Both the position numbers and the translations under genes were made by a program. This document shows positions 1 to 9,099 of a stretch of 10,000 nucleotides of DNA, piece by piece (position 1 is the stretch's first letter; every line of letters begins with the position of its first letter). The stretch covers positions 1,678,501 to 1,688,500 of the forward strand of contig CM018904.1 in the NCBI GenBank assembly GCA_009663005.1. The letters are read 5' to 3'. The notes beneath the pieces are model-generated. The model did not search any database and was not told where the DNA came from. It saw only the letters and a program-made list of their open reading frames with translations. The stretch comes from Actinidia chinensis. Taxonomy: Eukaryota > Streptophyta > Magnoliopsida > Ericales > Actinidiaceae.

Positions 1-169
1 AGTTGTTGCTTTTAGTTGATGCTTGACATTAAAAGAATAGCAATCTCTCTAATATAAATTGCTTGTGTGACGATTTCTATAAATGGTTTGTACAAATATC
101 TTCACAATCTTTGCGGCAACCCTACAAATCGGTTAGGAATTTAAACCCTCATGTGGAACAGGAAATTAT
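1..169. other. AT-rich intergenic DNA, no gene seen
   Basis: No recognisable protein, RNA or repeat family is visible here. An 88-codon open frame on the plus strand (63-329) runs through this stretch and on into the microsatellite that follows. It matches no family I know and part of it is pure repeat translation, so I treat it as chance. Confidence 0.5.
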
Positions 170-184
170 ACACACACACACAAA

Positions 185-218
<34 letters not shown>
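170..218. repeat. Compound microsatellite (AC)n-(A)7-(TA)n
   Basis: An AC run at about 170-182 is followed by seven A residues (182-188) and then an uninterrupted TA run at 188-218, about 15.5 units. The order, an A run leading into TA, is the same as at the giant array further right. This looks like ordinary replication-slippage microsatellite DNA. Confidence 0.95.
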
Positions 219-222
<4 letters not shown>

Positions 223-355
223 TGTTGTTTTATAGTTTTTTTATATTTGTAATGATGGAGTGTTATTTTGTATTAATATTTTATTCACTCACGTCATATG
301 CAAACATTATTTTCATTGTGATTGGTTAAACTAAAAAAGTCCTAACTACTTTATA
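219..355. other. AT-rich spacer, nothing identified
   Basis: Low-complexity AT-rich DNA between the microsatellite and the foldback element. No open frame or motif here can be supported. Confidence 0.5.
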
Positions 356-489
356 GCCCACTTTGGCTTATTTTTTTAAAATATTTTTTAGCTATTTTGT
401 TTTTTAGATTTTTCGTTTTTGGTGAACTTTTATTGCTGTTTGACTAAAATTTTTATACCTTTTCAATTCCTCTTGACGTGAGAAATCTG

Positions 490-521
<32 letters not shown>

Positions 522-752
522 AAAATCCACTAAATATAAAAAAGGTAATTATTTACTATTTTTTTGTGATTTTAGTGAACTTTTTTCTAAATTAGATAAT
601 TTTTTAAAATATTTTTAGTCTCCTTTTGTCAAGAAAAACTGAAAAAATATAATTTTTTGATCAAACAGTTAAATTTTTTTACTACAAATAAGAAAACTCA
701 AAATCAAAGTAGCTAAAAAATCTCAAAATAAAAGTATGGCCAAACAAGGCCC
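356..752. mobile_element. Foldback MITE (two ~200-bp inverted arms)
   Basis: The segment is an imperfect inverted repeat over nearly its whole length, centred at about 550 on GTAATTATTTAC (545-556). Paired blocks that can be read by eye include 384-399 against 705-720 (15 of 16 bases), about 435-443 against 661-670, and 464-476 against 628-641. The ends also pair: the left begins GCCCACTTTGGC, and the right, reverse-complemented, begins GGGCCTTGTTTGGCC. Plant Tourist-like and some hAT MITEs have termini of this GGGCC-TTGTTTGG kind, which is family knowledge rather than proof here. There is no coding capacity. I could not find a convincing target-site duplication, so the superfamily and exact ends are open. 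Confidence 0.7.
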
Positions 753-813
753 AAATAGAATTCACCCCAACAGCATGCTGTAGTTTGCAATCACATAGTG
801 TAATCCTAGATCA

Positions 814-923
814 TCAACGACCACCATATTAAGGTGCAAAGCATTACAAAACGCGATTGTAAACTACTCGTGATTGTGATTGTAATGCTTTGCACCTTAA
901 TATTCTTTTCCGGTGGTCATTGA
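814..923. repeat. Long inverted repeat / hairpin, 24-bp perfect stem
   Basis: Bases 826-849 and 880-903 are perfect reverse complements over 24 bp, with a 30-base loop at 850-879. Outside the stem, 814-825 pairs with 912-923 at 11 of 12 positions after an 8-base bulge on the right (904-911). A further inverted match joins 781-792 and 855-866 (11 of 12). A 10-bp palindrome, CAGCATGCTG, lies at 771-780. The structure could be a small MITE, part of a larger one, or a stem able to give small RNAs. No protein is encoded. Confidence 0.8.
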
Positions 924-1275
924 TATATATTATATAATATATAATATCTGAGCAACTCTTGAGATCAGTTCATACAAGACTTTGCATGTGGGTCTAGTGA
1001 ATGGTGGAATCGATTGGTCTTCTCAGATTAGTCGGTACTTCAGGTTGGATACCAAGGTAATGTGTCTAAAATATCATTAATATAATCAAACTGTTCTTTC
1101 TCTATTTTCTTTCTATTCACATTATTTCAAGTAAAAAATTATCACTAAACCAGTCACAAGCAAGTATGAAAAAAAACTCATGAGAAAATACTAAATAAAA
1201 AACAAAAACTAGCAATATATGAAAACTTTAAACTTTAAAGCTCCATAGAAGGAGAAGCCACATGGTAAATGCATA
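924..1275. other. AT-rich spacer with no supported gene
   Basis: It opens with an A/T-only palindrome (925-942). About 955-1065 is less AT-rich and has open stretches on the plus strand, but I recognise no product, splice structure or family. The rest, to 1275, is AT-rich with A runs. I see no supported feature. Confidence 0.5.
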
Positions 1276-1283
1276 CTTGCATT
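1276..1283. repeat. Left target-site duplication of hAT-like element
   Basis: CTTGCATT directly precedes the element end TAGG. It matches TTTGCATT on the other side at 7 of 8 positions. An 8-bp duplication is the usual mark of hAT insertion. Confidence 0.75.
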
Positions 1284-1595
1284 TAGGATTGTTCACGGGT
1301 CGAGTCGGGTCGGGTTTAAGGGTCACCTTACACTCAAATCGAACTGGTCAGATTGGAAAAAATTTGGGCCCAAATCTGATCCAATAGATGGTCAAGTTGG
1401 GTTGGTTCAGGTGGAATTTTGTCGGATTGGGGGATCGGGTTGGGCGGGTTGGGCGATTGAATGGCCCAACACCCGAATGAATTTGATGGTCAACGTAGTT
1501 GAAATCCACCCATATGGATATAAGATAGTTGAGCCGGGGGTGTTGGTCAAGTTCGGGTCGAGTTGGTGGGTGGATCGGATATTTGCATAGCCCTA
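1284..1595. mobile_element. Non-autonomous hAT-like element (MITE), 312 bp
   Basis: The left end reads TAGGATTGTTCA. The right end, reverse-complemented, reads TAGGGCTATGCA, so the termini are short imperfect inverted repeats starting TAGG. The element is flanked by an 8-bp duplication with one mismatch. Its interior is rich in GGGT, CGGGT and GGTTGGG blocks and is clearly more GC-rich than its neighbours. Many plant genomes carry non-autonomous hAT elements of this TAGGG-ended, CGGGT-rich type. Open frames on both strands inside it (84 codons on minus, 62 on plus) come from the low-complexity composition and are not genes. No transposase is present. Confidence 0.72.
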
Positions 1596-1603
1596 TTTGC
1601 ATT
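1596..1603. repeat. Right target-site duplication of hAT-like element
   Basis: TTTGCATT directly follows the element end CCCTA and pairs with CTTGCATT at 1276-1283. The single mismatch suggests the insertion is not very recent. Confidence 0.75.
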
Positions 1604-1864
1604 AGAAAATAATATAAATGAAGGTGAAATATATATAATTAAGGAAAAACATGATAATAATATAAAGAGAGAAAATAAGAGACAATTAGAAGGTAAAAAC
1701 TTTCTCATATTCATATCTAGAATGGACCCATGACACCCCTAGTTAACAAAGTCCAAAAGTACATGTATAATAATCTATACAGACAAGTTATATATTATGA
1801 AAGATAAGTGAAAAGTTTGAAGAGACATAGGTTAAGGATAAGAAGATCATGAGAATGATACTCA
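1604..1864. other. AT-rich DNA, possibly outer copia LTR
   Basis: No gene or clear motif. The stretch lies outside the recognisable copia LTR block on its right and could be the rest of that LTR or simple host DNA. I see no boundary that decides between these. Confidence 0.35.
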
Positions 1865-1947
1865 ATAGTAGCTAGAGAATGAATATCTCCTTAATAATTT
1901 TATAATACTCTCCTTTTGGATATTCTTTTTTAAAAACATATGTTCTT

Positions 1948-2010
1948 CATTAAAACCTTCTAGGAAAAAACCTGTAAAGAAAAATTCTAATGAAGGAAAA
2001 AGAGTACAAT
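1948..2010. repeat. 63-bp direct repeat, copy A, in copia LTR
   Basis: This starts CATTAAAACCTT and ends GAGTACAAT. The second copy, at 2041-2103, has the same length and the same start and end, with internal differences. The copies are 93 bp apart start to start. It is a tandem-like duplication inside the LTR. Confidence 0.75.
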
Positions 2011-2040
2011 ATTCTTCTTATACGCTTCTAAAAATTGCCT

Positions 2041-2103
2041 CATTAAAAACCTTGCCAGGAAAATCTAATGGGACAAAACCTAGGTGAAGAAAAAGAGTAC
2101 AAT
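2041..2103. repeat. 63-bp direct repeat, copy B, in copia LTR
   Basis: This starts CATTAAAAACCTT and ends GAGTACAAT. It lies nearest the pol end and is the second member of the pair with 1948-2010. Confidence 0.75.
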
Positions 2104-2110
2104 GCGTTTT

Positions 2111-2123
2111 GTCTCCCCCTCAT
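2111..2123 (-). other. Probable copia polypurine tract
   Basis: The minus strand reads ATGAGGGGGAGAC, ten bases past the pol stop codon at 2133-2135. In copia elements a G-rich purine tract at this place primes plus-strand DNA synthesis and sits next to the 3' LTR. Assigned by position and composition. Confidence 0.6.
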
Positions 2124-2132
2124 ATAAACATA

Positions 2133-2540
2133 TCAATAAAGGTCTTTAAGTCGATGCATGTCAATCTTGTATACGAGTTTTGCAAAAGTTGTAGAAAACA
2201 ATGCTTTGGTGAATAAATCTGCTAGATTCTCATTTAAGCATATTTGGTGAATATCTATTTTTCTTTTCTTTTGTAGTTCATGTGTGAAAAAAAACTTTGG
2301 TGATACGTGTTTGGTTCTGTCATATTTAACATAATGCATGCGGCATTGTCCTCGTATAATATTGTCGAGCTTCCTTTAGTTATTAAAAAATTACATTCTT
2401 CCTAAATATGTTAAACCAAAGATCTCAATAGTACACATTCTCGACTTGCTTTATGAAATACTAGTATCTCGGCATGATTTGAAGACCGATGGGCCAGCAA
2501 TAGTTTATTTGTAGAAACGTCATATATAGCAGTGTTGGCC
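2133..2540 (-). pseudogene. Ty1/copia pol C-terminal (RNase H) fragment
   Basis: The minus-strand frame from 2339 to 2133 (68 codons) contains DRTKHVSPKFFFTHELQ and later ENLADLFTKAL. These are hallmarks of the C-terminal tail of copia pol, after the RNase H domain. Upstream, in another frame, 2336-2356 reads YEDNAAC, the conserved DN block. Further on (about 2420-2485) SSNHAEIL and ASRECV are readable. At least one frameshift (near 2336-2340) and two in-frame stops (about 2395-2415) break the reading. Similarity fades at about 2540, so the reverse transcriptase, integrase, protease and gag parts are absent. The copy is a 5'-truncated relic and makes no working enzyme. Confidence 0.85.
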
Positions 2541-3259
2541 AATAGGGCACCTAAGAGGAGGGGTGTTGAAGTGGGTTTTTCAAATTTAATAGCAATTGTA
2601 GAAATTAATTATAAGTTAATCAAATCACAATTCTTAATAAAATCTAGGTGTGTGTTCAATATAATAAATGCAATATAAAACAAAGATAAGAATAAAAAAG
2701 TTGATACAGATTATCGAGATTCGGATTCACAACTCGTGACTACCGTCATCTCAAAACCTTCGCAAGATTTTCTTCCACTATTGGTAATCGCAACTACAAT
2801 GTGGGGGTGAGTTTTAAGTGCTCAGCGCACTTTTATACAAGTGATTTTATCCAGCTCACTCAAACATTCTAGTGTTTGACTTAAAAGAGGAAACACTCAA
2901 ACTCTTAAGTGTTTTGAATTTTGCAAGGAGAAAAACCCTCAAAAACTCTCACCTAGATGAAGATAGAGGACAATATGAAGACACAAACTCTCTCAATAGA
3001 GTCGCTATGAGTGGAATCAGCAATCAAGCTAACTCAAGAAAAAACAAAGAGAATATTTAAGAAATCTGACTTTTTGGAACTTGTAGATGATCAATCAATG
3101 CTTTAGGATGAGTCTTCTACTTGCAAATGTCCTTGGAGACTTATATTTAATGGCTTGATGACTAATGAAACCATTGGTGGTAGTTGAAGATCATTTAATA
3201 TGCTGTTTCAACCACTCTACGTTCAAAAATTACCGTTAGGTGTCGACATGTAAGGGTTC
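2541..3259. other. Unassigned, probably repeat-derived DNA
   Basis: No gene is supported. The left edge (about 2550-2570, CCTAAGAGGAGGGGTGTTGAA on two adjoining blocks) and text such as ATCGAGATTCGGATTCACA resemble the start of a dispersed plant repeat that I have seen in many intergenic regions but cannot name. The right end carries CCGTTAGGTGTCGAC just before the A-rich run. A plus-strand frame at 2872-3060 (62 codons) has no recognisable family and begins inside a short repeat, so I do not call it. Confidence 0.4.
2857..2930. repeat. Two-copy ~37-bp direct repeat
   Basis: CACTCAAAC begins at 2857 and again at 2894. Each is followed within about ten bases by AGTGTTTTGA or AGTGTTTGA. Each copy can also fold on itself (AAACACT against AGTGTTT). 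It is a small tandem duplication inside the unassigned block. Confidence 0.5.
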
Positions 3260-5311
<2,052 letters not shown>

Positions 5312-5328
5312 TGGTATCAAGCTCTAGG
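5312..5328 (+). other. Primer binding site, tRNA-iMet type
   Basis: TGGTATCAAGCTCTAGG follows the LTR end with no gap. The usual plant site, complementary to the 3' end of initiator Met tRNA, begins TGGTATCAGAGC. This copy agrees for eight bases and then lacks one G. The site would prime minus-strand DNA synthesis. Confidence 0.8.
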
Positions 5329-5645
5329 TTCGAATACTATGAGCCGTGGGGTGGTTAAGGCCACAATTTTATTTTTGGGTGTCTATTATTAAGAATAATC
5401 AGAGGTATTATATGGGTAAATCAGTTTTCCCCAGCTTCATTCACTACTACTGCCTGAATAATGGGCAGAAAAGCTGCTTCGAAATACTGACAGAGTCCTG
5501 TTCACTGTTCACTGTAACCATGAAATGTTATATCATGATATACAATGGTAATCTTGTCTTTGATTTACATAGGGATGTCAAGTTTATTGCTGGTCATAAG
5601 TGAGTATAATTGTTTATTAATTTACTTATGGCGTTGGTGTATAAC
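5329..5645 (+). other. Gypsy leader between primer site and gag
   Basis: About 320 bases with no recognisable protein. An open frame of 85 codons (5346-5603) crosses it but shows no family motif and lies where an untranslated leader is expected. A small tandem duplication, GTTCACTGTTCACTG, is near 5500-5515. Confidence 0.55.
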
Positions 5646-6720
5646 ATGCCACCACACAAGTAATAGGTCGCGCTGATGATCACTTCAGGAACACCGGTGC
5701 CCGTGTAGCGCGCGGGGCCTCGTGAATCGTGAGAAGGGGATGTAGAAAATCACCACCAAGTCCAGTGAGGGGGGAGCTAGAGAAAATTGGGAAGGTGTTC
5801 CACCTACGTTTTTTGGGTGGCGGTGGCCGCCTATTATGGCAAGGAGTGTTCACCCGCCATCGAGCAAGTGGTGAGAAACACTGTGCAAACTATGCAAATG
5901 CCACGTTGAACGGCAGAAAGTAGGGCTACCACTGCAATGAATGCCCTTTCTTTCACTACGTCCACCAACGTTCAAGGGAGAACCGGTCCGTTTATGTCGC
6001 GGAAGTTGTGCTTTAACATTCACAAGGCGTTTGGATATCAATCTTGTGACTAGGAAGACTTGAGGGTGTTGTTTGCATCCTATCAACTGTCAAGGGGGAG
6101 CCCTCCGAAATCCAATGGTGGAAGACCATGGAGGAGGTGGTAGCAAAGAAGTGGGAGCCTTTTCAGGAAGGCTTTCCTGGATCAGTATTTTAACGTAAAA
6201 AAAAAAATAAAAAAAGATACTGCTTTAGGAGGCATTGAGAATGGAAATTTTATTAATTAGTTCAGCGGGGGGGAGCCATGACTGTGGCTCAATACGAGGC
6301 CAAGTTTTACTTACTAGCTTGTCAATGTTTGCCAACGCATTTGTATCAACGAAGAGGAGGAAGCAAACGTTTATTGCGGGGGCTTAGCCATCCTAGAAGT
6401 AATAGATTGGAGAAGAATTGCCGGAAAATTTGATCAAAATTTTATTCTACCATGGTTATTGCGGCGGCAGCCATTGAGAGACATTGAATGAGACGAGGAG
6501 ATCACAAATCCGAAATCTCAACGTGAAGGAACTAGCACCATTCGGAGGGGCGTTCTTTTAAGAAGCCAAAGAGTTTTTTTCTACACAGCACAAGTATCCC
6601 TGTTAGATCTCTCAACCTAACATGTCACTTATCATCATACCAAGACATCTCGGAGAGGTCCCGACTTGTGTTTTTGTTGTCACCAGTATGCCATCGGGTT
6701 CTGGACTGCCCACTTGAAAG
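5646..6720 (+). pseudogene. gag: gag (capsid and nucleocapsid), broken
   Basis: Gag forms the particle that packages element RNA. The likely start is ATG at 5646 (MPPHK), followed at once by stops, as read. Capsid blocks are visible: VLFASYQLSR at 6066-6095, WWKTMEEVVAKKWEPFQE at 6116-6169 in another frame, and MTVAQYEAK from 6278, whose frame stays open to LLRGL. These correspond to the retrotransposon gag family in the normal order. An A11-T-A7 run at 6197-6215 interrupts the middle. A zinc knuckle closes the region at 6669-6709. At least four frame changes and several stops prevent a full product. The region between about 5700 and 5890 is too altered to align by eye. Confidence 0.8.
6669..6709 (+). 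other. CCHC zinc knuckle of gag, split by frameshift
   Basis: One frame reads CFCCHQY (6669-6689). The next frame reads CHRVLDC (6689-6709). Together the Cys and His codons have the spacing of the C-x2-C-x4-H-x4-C nucleocapsid knuckle, but a one-base loss near 6690 separates them. The knuckle normally binds element RNA. Confidence 0.8.
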
Positions 6721-7080
6721 GTCAGTTGATGGCCGTCGCAATCAGGCAAACATTACACAGCCAAACACAGGATCAGACACAAGTGGGGACCACCTACTTG
6801 TTTTCATGTGGCCAAGTTTAAGTTGGACATATCATGCGTCAGGCCATGCAGAGATGGAACAGTCAGGGAGCTACGGAATTGCAACAACCTACTCGATCGT
6901 TCAGGCATCAAGGGCCACTCCAACTTTTACATCAGCACAGACTTCATATCAGTCCCAGACACAAGGCTATGGGCTCACAGCAGGGTCCAAAGACCCCGCA
7001 GGGACGTGTTTAATGCTCTGACATCACAGTGGGACCATCGGGGACAGCAGTACAGCAGGAACCAACACTTGGATACCTCT
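6721..7080 (+). pseudogene. Gag-protease linker region
   Basis: Two overlapping open frames (6668-7021 and 6808-7224) cross this stretch. They encode Gln/Ser/Thr-rich text such as QANITQPNTGSD, and then run toward protease. Low-complexity linkers rich in Q, S, G and T are usual between knuckle and protease in these elements. No catalytic motif is expected or seen. The switch from one frame to the other near 7000 marks another indel. Confidence 0.6.
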
Positions 7081-7640
7081 GTTGTACGAGGTATTTTTCT
7101 TGTGTTTAATTCGTGGGCTTCGGGTTCTTATCGCCACAGGAGCATCACATTCATTTCATCGCATCAATCTTTTGCTTTGGCATTGGGATTGAAAATAGAA
7201 GTGTTAGATTCAGTTCTTAATTGACAACCACCAGTTGGAGGAAGAACAACCCTGAAAACAAAACGAGTTTTGTAGATCGTGTGAAGGTTAGATCGCTGTA
7301 TCGACGTTTTTTGGTGTTTTGACTTCATTGTTATTAGACATGACTTCTTTTGACGTAATCCTTGGTATGGATTTGGTTGACTGACTATCATTCCACTATA
7401 GATTGTGTCCACATCGGGTTGCTTTTTTGTAAAACCCGAGGGAGTTCGCTTTCATTGTCGTGGGGGATTCGAGGTTGTGGTCTGTTGTCCCTGTTTATTC
7501 TACTGATGTGGGGCATAAGGCAAGGGGATTTGAATTTTCTTTTCCTCTCAGCATCTTGGTCAAATGATGGTAGCGTATTTAGCGTGGCTTTGCCACAAGT
7601 GGGTTTTATTTCTCGATTTTCGTATGTCTTTCGGAAGATT
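7081..7640 (+). pseudogene. Aspartic protease region, active site altered
   Basis: VVRGIFLVFNSWA (from 7081) leads into the active-site block. In the frame starting at 7124 the block reads VLIATGASHSF. The family has D-T/S-G-A here, so the catalytic Asp (7133-7135) is replaced by Ala. FALALGLKIEVLDSVL follows in a different frame (about 7168-7220) and ends in a stop. The later block MTSFDVILGMDLVD (7340-7381) is the usual second half, then a stop. Further pieces (PVYSTDVGHKARGFEFSF near 7487-7540) show the link toward reverse transcriptase. The protease would cut the polyprotein; this copy cannot. Confidence 0.82.
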
Positions 7641-8560
7641 TGACAGAATTACCACACACGGTCGGGATATTGAGTCTCCATGATCTTATAAACCCCAGGG
7701 CACCCAGCGCCTATCTCAGTACCACCTTATCGTTTTGCACTCGTCAGAGTTGCAATTGAGCTGAAAGTTCAATTCAGAAGACTTGTTGGATAAGGGTTTT
7801 AATCGCGACCGAGTGCATCACCATGGGTGGCTTCGGCCTTATTTGCTAGAAGAATGATGGTCACTTAGAATGTGTATAGATTATCGACGATTGAATCGTG
7901 TGACGATAAAGAATAAGTATCCACTTCCGAGGATCGACGATTTTATTTGACCATTGAAAGGTTCGAGCTGTTTCTTTTCTCGAAAAGACTGAGGTCGGGT
8001 TATCACCAGTTGCGAATTAAGGACGGAGACATTGCGAAGACGGCTTTTTCGCGTCACGGCTAACGGGCATTATGAGTTTCTTGTGGATGCCATTTTGTCT
8101 TACAAATGGCACCACAGCTTTTATGGATTTGATGAATCTATCTTCAATCCATTCTTGATCGTTTCGTGGTTGTGTTCGTAGACGACATCTTTTGATCTAC
8201 TCGCCACGAGGTTGATCCAACGAGGAGCATTTAAGGACAGTATTGCACTCTTGCGAAGCCCCATTTGTACGCTAAGCTTGCAAGTTGCGATTTCTGGTTT
8301 TCTGATGTGAGATCCTAGGTCAGGTTGTGTCAGGGAATGGAGTAGCCGGTGGATTCGTCGAAAATTGAGGCAGTGATGATTGGGAACGACCAAGACCGAT
8401 TTGAGATTCGGAGTGTTCCTTAGGTTTAGTACTGGTTACTACCGACGATTTGTGGAAGACTTTTCACGTTTAGCGGCAAACCGATGACTCGACTTCGAGG
8501 AAAGGGAATTCGTTTGTTTTTTTGGAACGATACGTGCGAGCATTCTTTTCAGGAACTTAA
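7641..8560 (+). pseudogene. pol: Reverse transcriptase domain, broken
   Basis: SEDLTELP (about 7630-7655) marks the entry. MCIDYRRLN starts at 7870 and its frame stays readable to 7941. A frame beginning at 7980 reads SKRLRSGYHQ and continues to 8048 with KDGDIAKTAF. The family has an Asp between Lys and Leu in this block (motif A), and it is missing here. The FVDD box (8175-8186) is intact, giving the two Asp of motif C, but a TGA follows within a few codons. Blocks for the thumb (GYYRRFVEDF near 8435-8465) are also readable. Frames differ between all these blocks. The enzyme would copy element RNA into DNA; as written it is inactive. Confidence 0.88.
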
Positions 8561-8960
8561 GAAAGATTGACTTCGCCCCGATTCTTGTTAGACCGGAGCG
8601 AGGGTTGAGCTATCAGTGTATTGCGATGCTCACGTGTTGTTGGGTTGTTGTTGATGCATGGGGTAAAGTGATTGCGTATGGTTCCTCGTCAATTTGAAGA
8701 TGCATGAACAAATACCCATCCCGACCATGACTTGGACCTTGCGGCTTTATCTTTGTCATTGAATGAGTTTGGAGACATAACTTGTAGGGGGGACGTTGTG
8801 AAGTATTTTCAGACCATAGAGCTGAATATCTGTTTAACAGAAAGACCTTGAACTTTAGGCAGCGGCGTTGGATGGAGTACATGGAGGACTAACGACTCGA
8901 ATTGCACTATCATCCAGGTAAGGGCCCCAACGTTGTGGCCCGATGCTCTTAGTCGAAAAG
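8561..8960 (+). pseudogene. pol: RNase H domain of pol, broken
   Basis: YCDA (8619-8630) holds the first acidic residue. HDLDLAA (8726-8746) is the second block, with Asp where the family usually has Glu. The frame from 8806 reads FSDHRAEYL and then RQRRWMEYMED, with one TAA at 8890-8892, and goes on to HYHPGK at about 8922. SDH carries the third acidic residue. DALSRKAL follows near 8941 as the link toward integrase. The domain removes RNA from RNA-DNA hybrids in active elements. Several frame changes separate these blocks. Confidence 0.82.
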
Positions 8961-9099
8961 CTCTTAGGCACTTTACGATATTCCATTGGTGAGTGGAAAT
9001 GCTTCAGATACTGTGAGTTCGACTTACTTCTCAACGAGCGGTGAAGTCCTGCTACGTTATTCACTTGTCTGCAGAGCCCCAATCATTAGTAGGGCATTG

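Larger units (their letters stand above)
1865..2123 (-). mobile_element. Ty1/copia 3' LTR remnant and polypurine tract
   Basis: Read on the minus strand, downstream of the copia pol end, a purine-rich tract (2111-2123) is followed by a segment with ATTGTACTCTTTTTC and then GGCAAGGTTTTTAATGAGG. This is a composition I associate with the start of LTRs in one group of plant copia elements. About 1865-1923 contains the minus-strand text AGGAGAGTATTATAAAATT. The position directly after the pol stop at 2133 supports a 3' LTR. The outer LTR end was not located, and no second LTR is visible, so the copy is truncated or the other end lies elsewhere. Confidence 0.6.

Noticed and set aside
63..329. 88-codon plus-strand frame at the left edge
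   Set aside because: No family motif, and its middle is microsatellite translation.
1348..1602. Pro/Arg-rich minus-strand frame and overlapping plus-strand frame (1402-1590)
   Set aside because: Both lie inside the hAT-like MITE and arise from its CGGGT-rich low-complexity interior.
1948..2103. CRISPR-like spaced repeats
   Set aside because: Only two diverged copies, in a plant copia LTR. Repeat length, number and context do not fit.
2872..3060. 62-codon plus-strand frame
   Set aside because: It begins inside a short tandem repeat and has no recognisable domain. It is too short to support alone.
5312..5328. tRNA gene fragment
   Set aside because: The short match to initiator Met tRNA is in primer-site orientation next to an LTR end, and no cloverleaf follows.
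5850..6086. Minus-strand frame opposite gag
   Set aside because: It lies antisense to recognisable gag blocks. No independent motif.
7164..7412. Minus-strand frame opposite protease
   Set aside because: It is antisense to protease text such as ALGLKIEVL and MTSFDVILGMD, which explains the sequence.
8121..9082. Minus-strand frames at 8121-8393, 8613-8882 and 8855-9082
   Set aside because: They are opposite reverse transcriptase and RNase H blocks and show no motif of their own.
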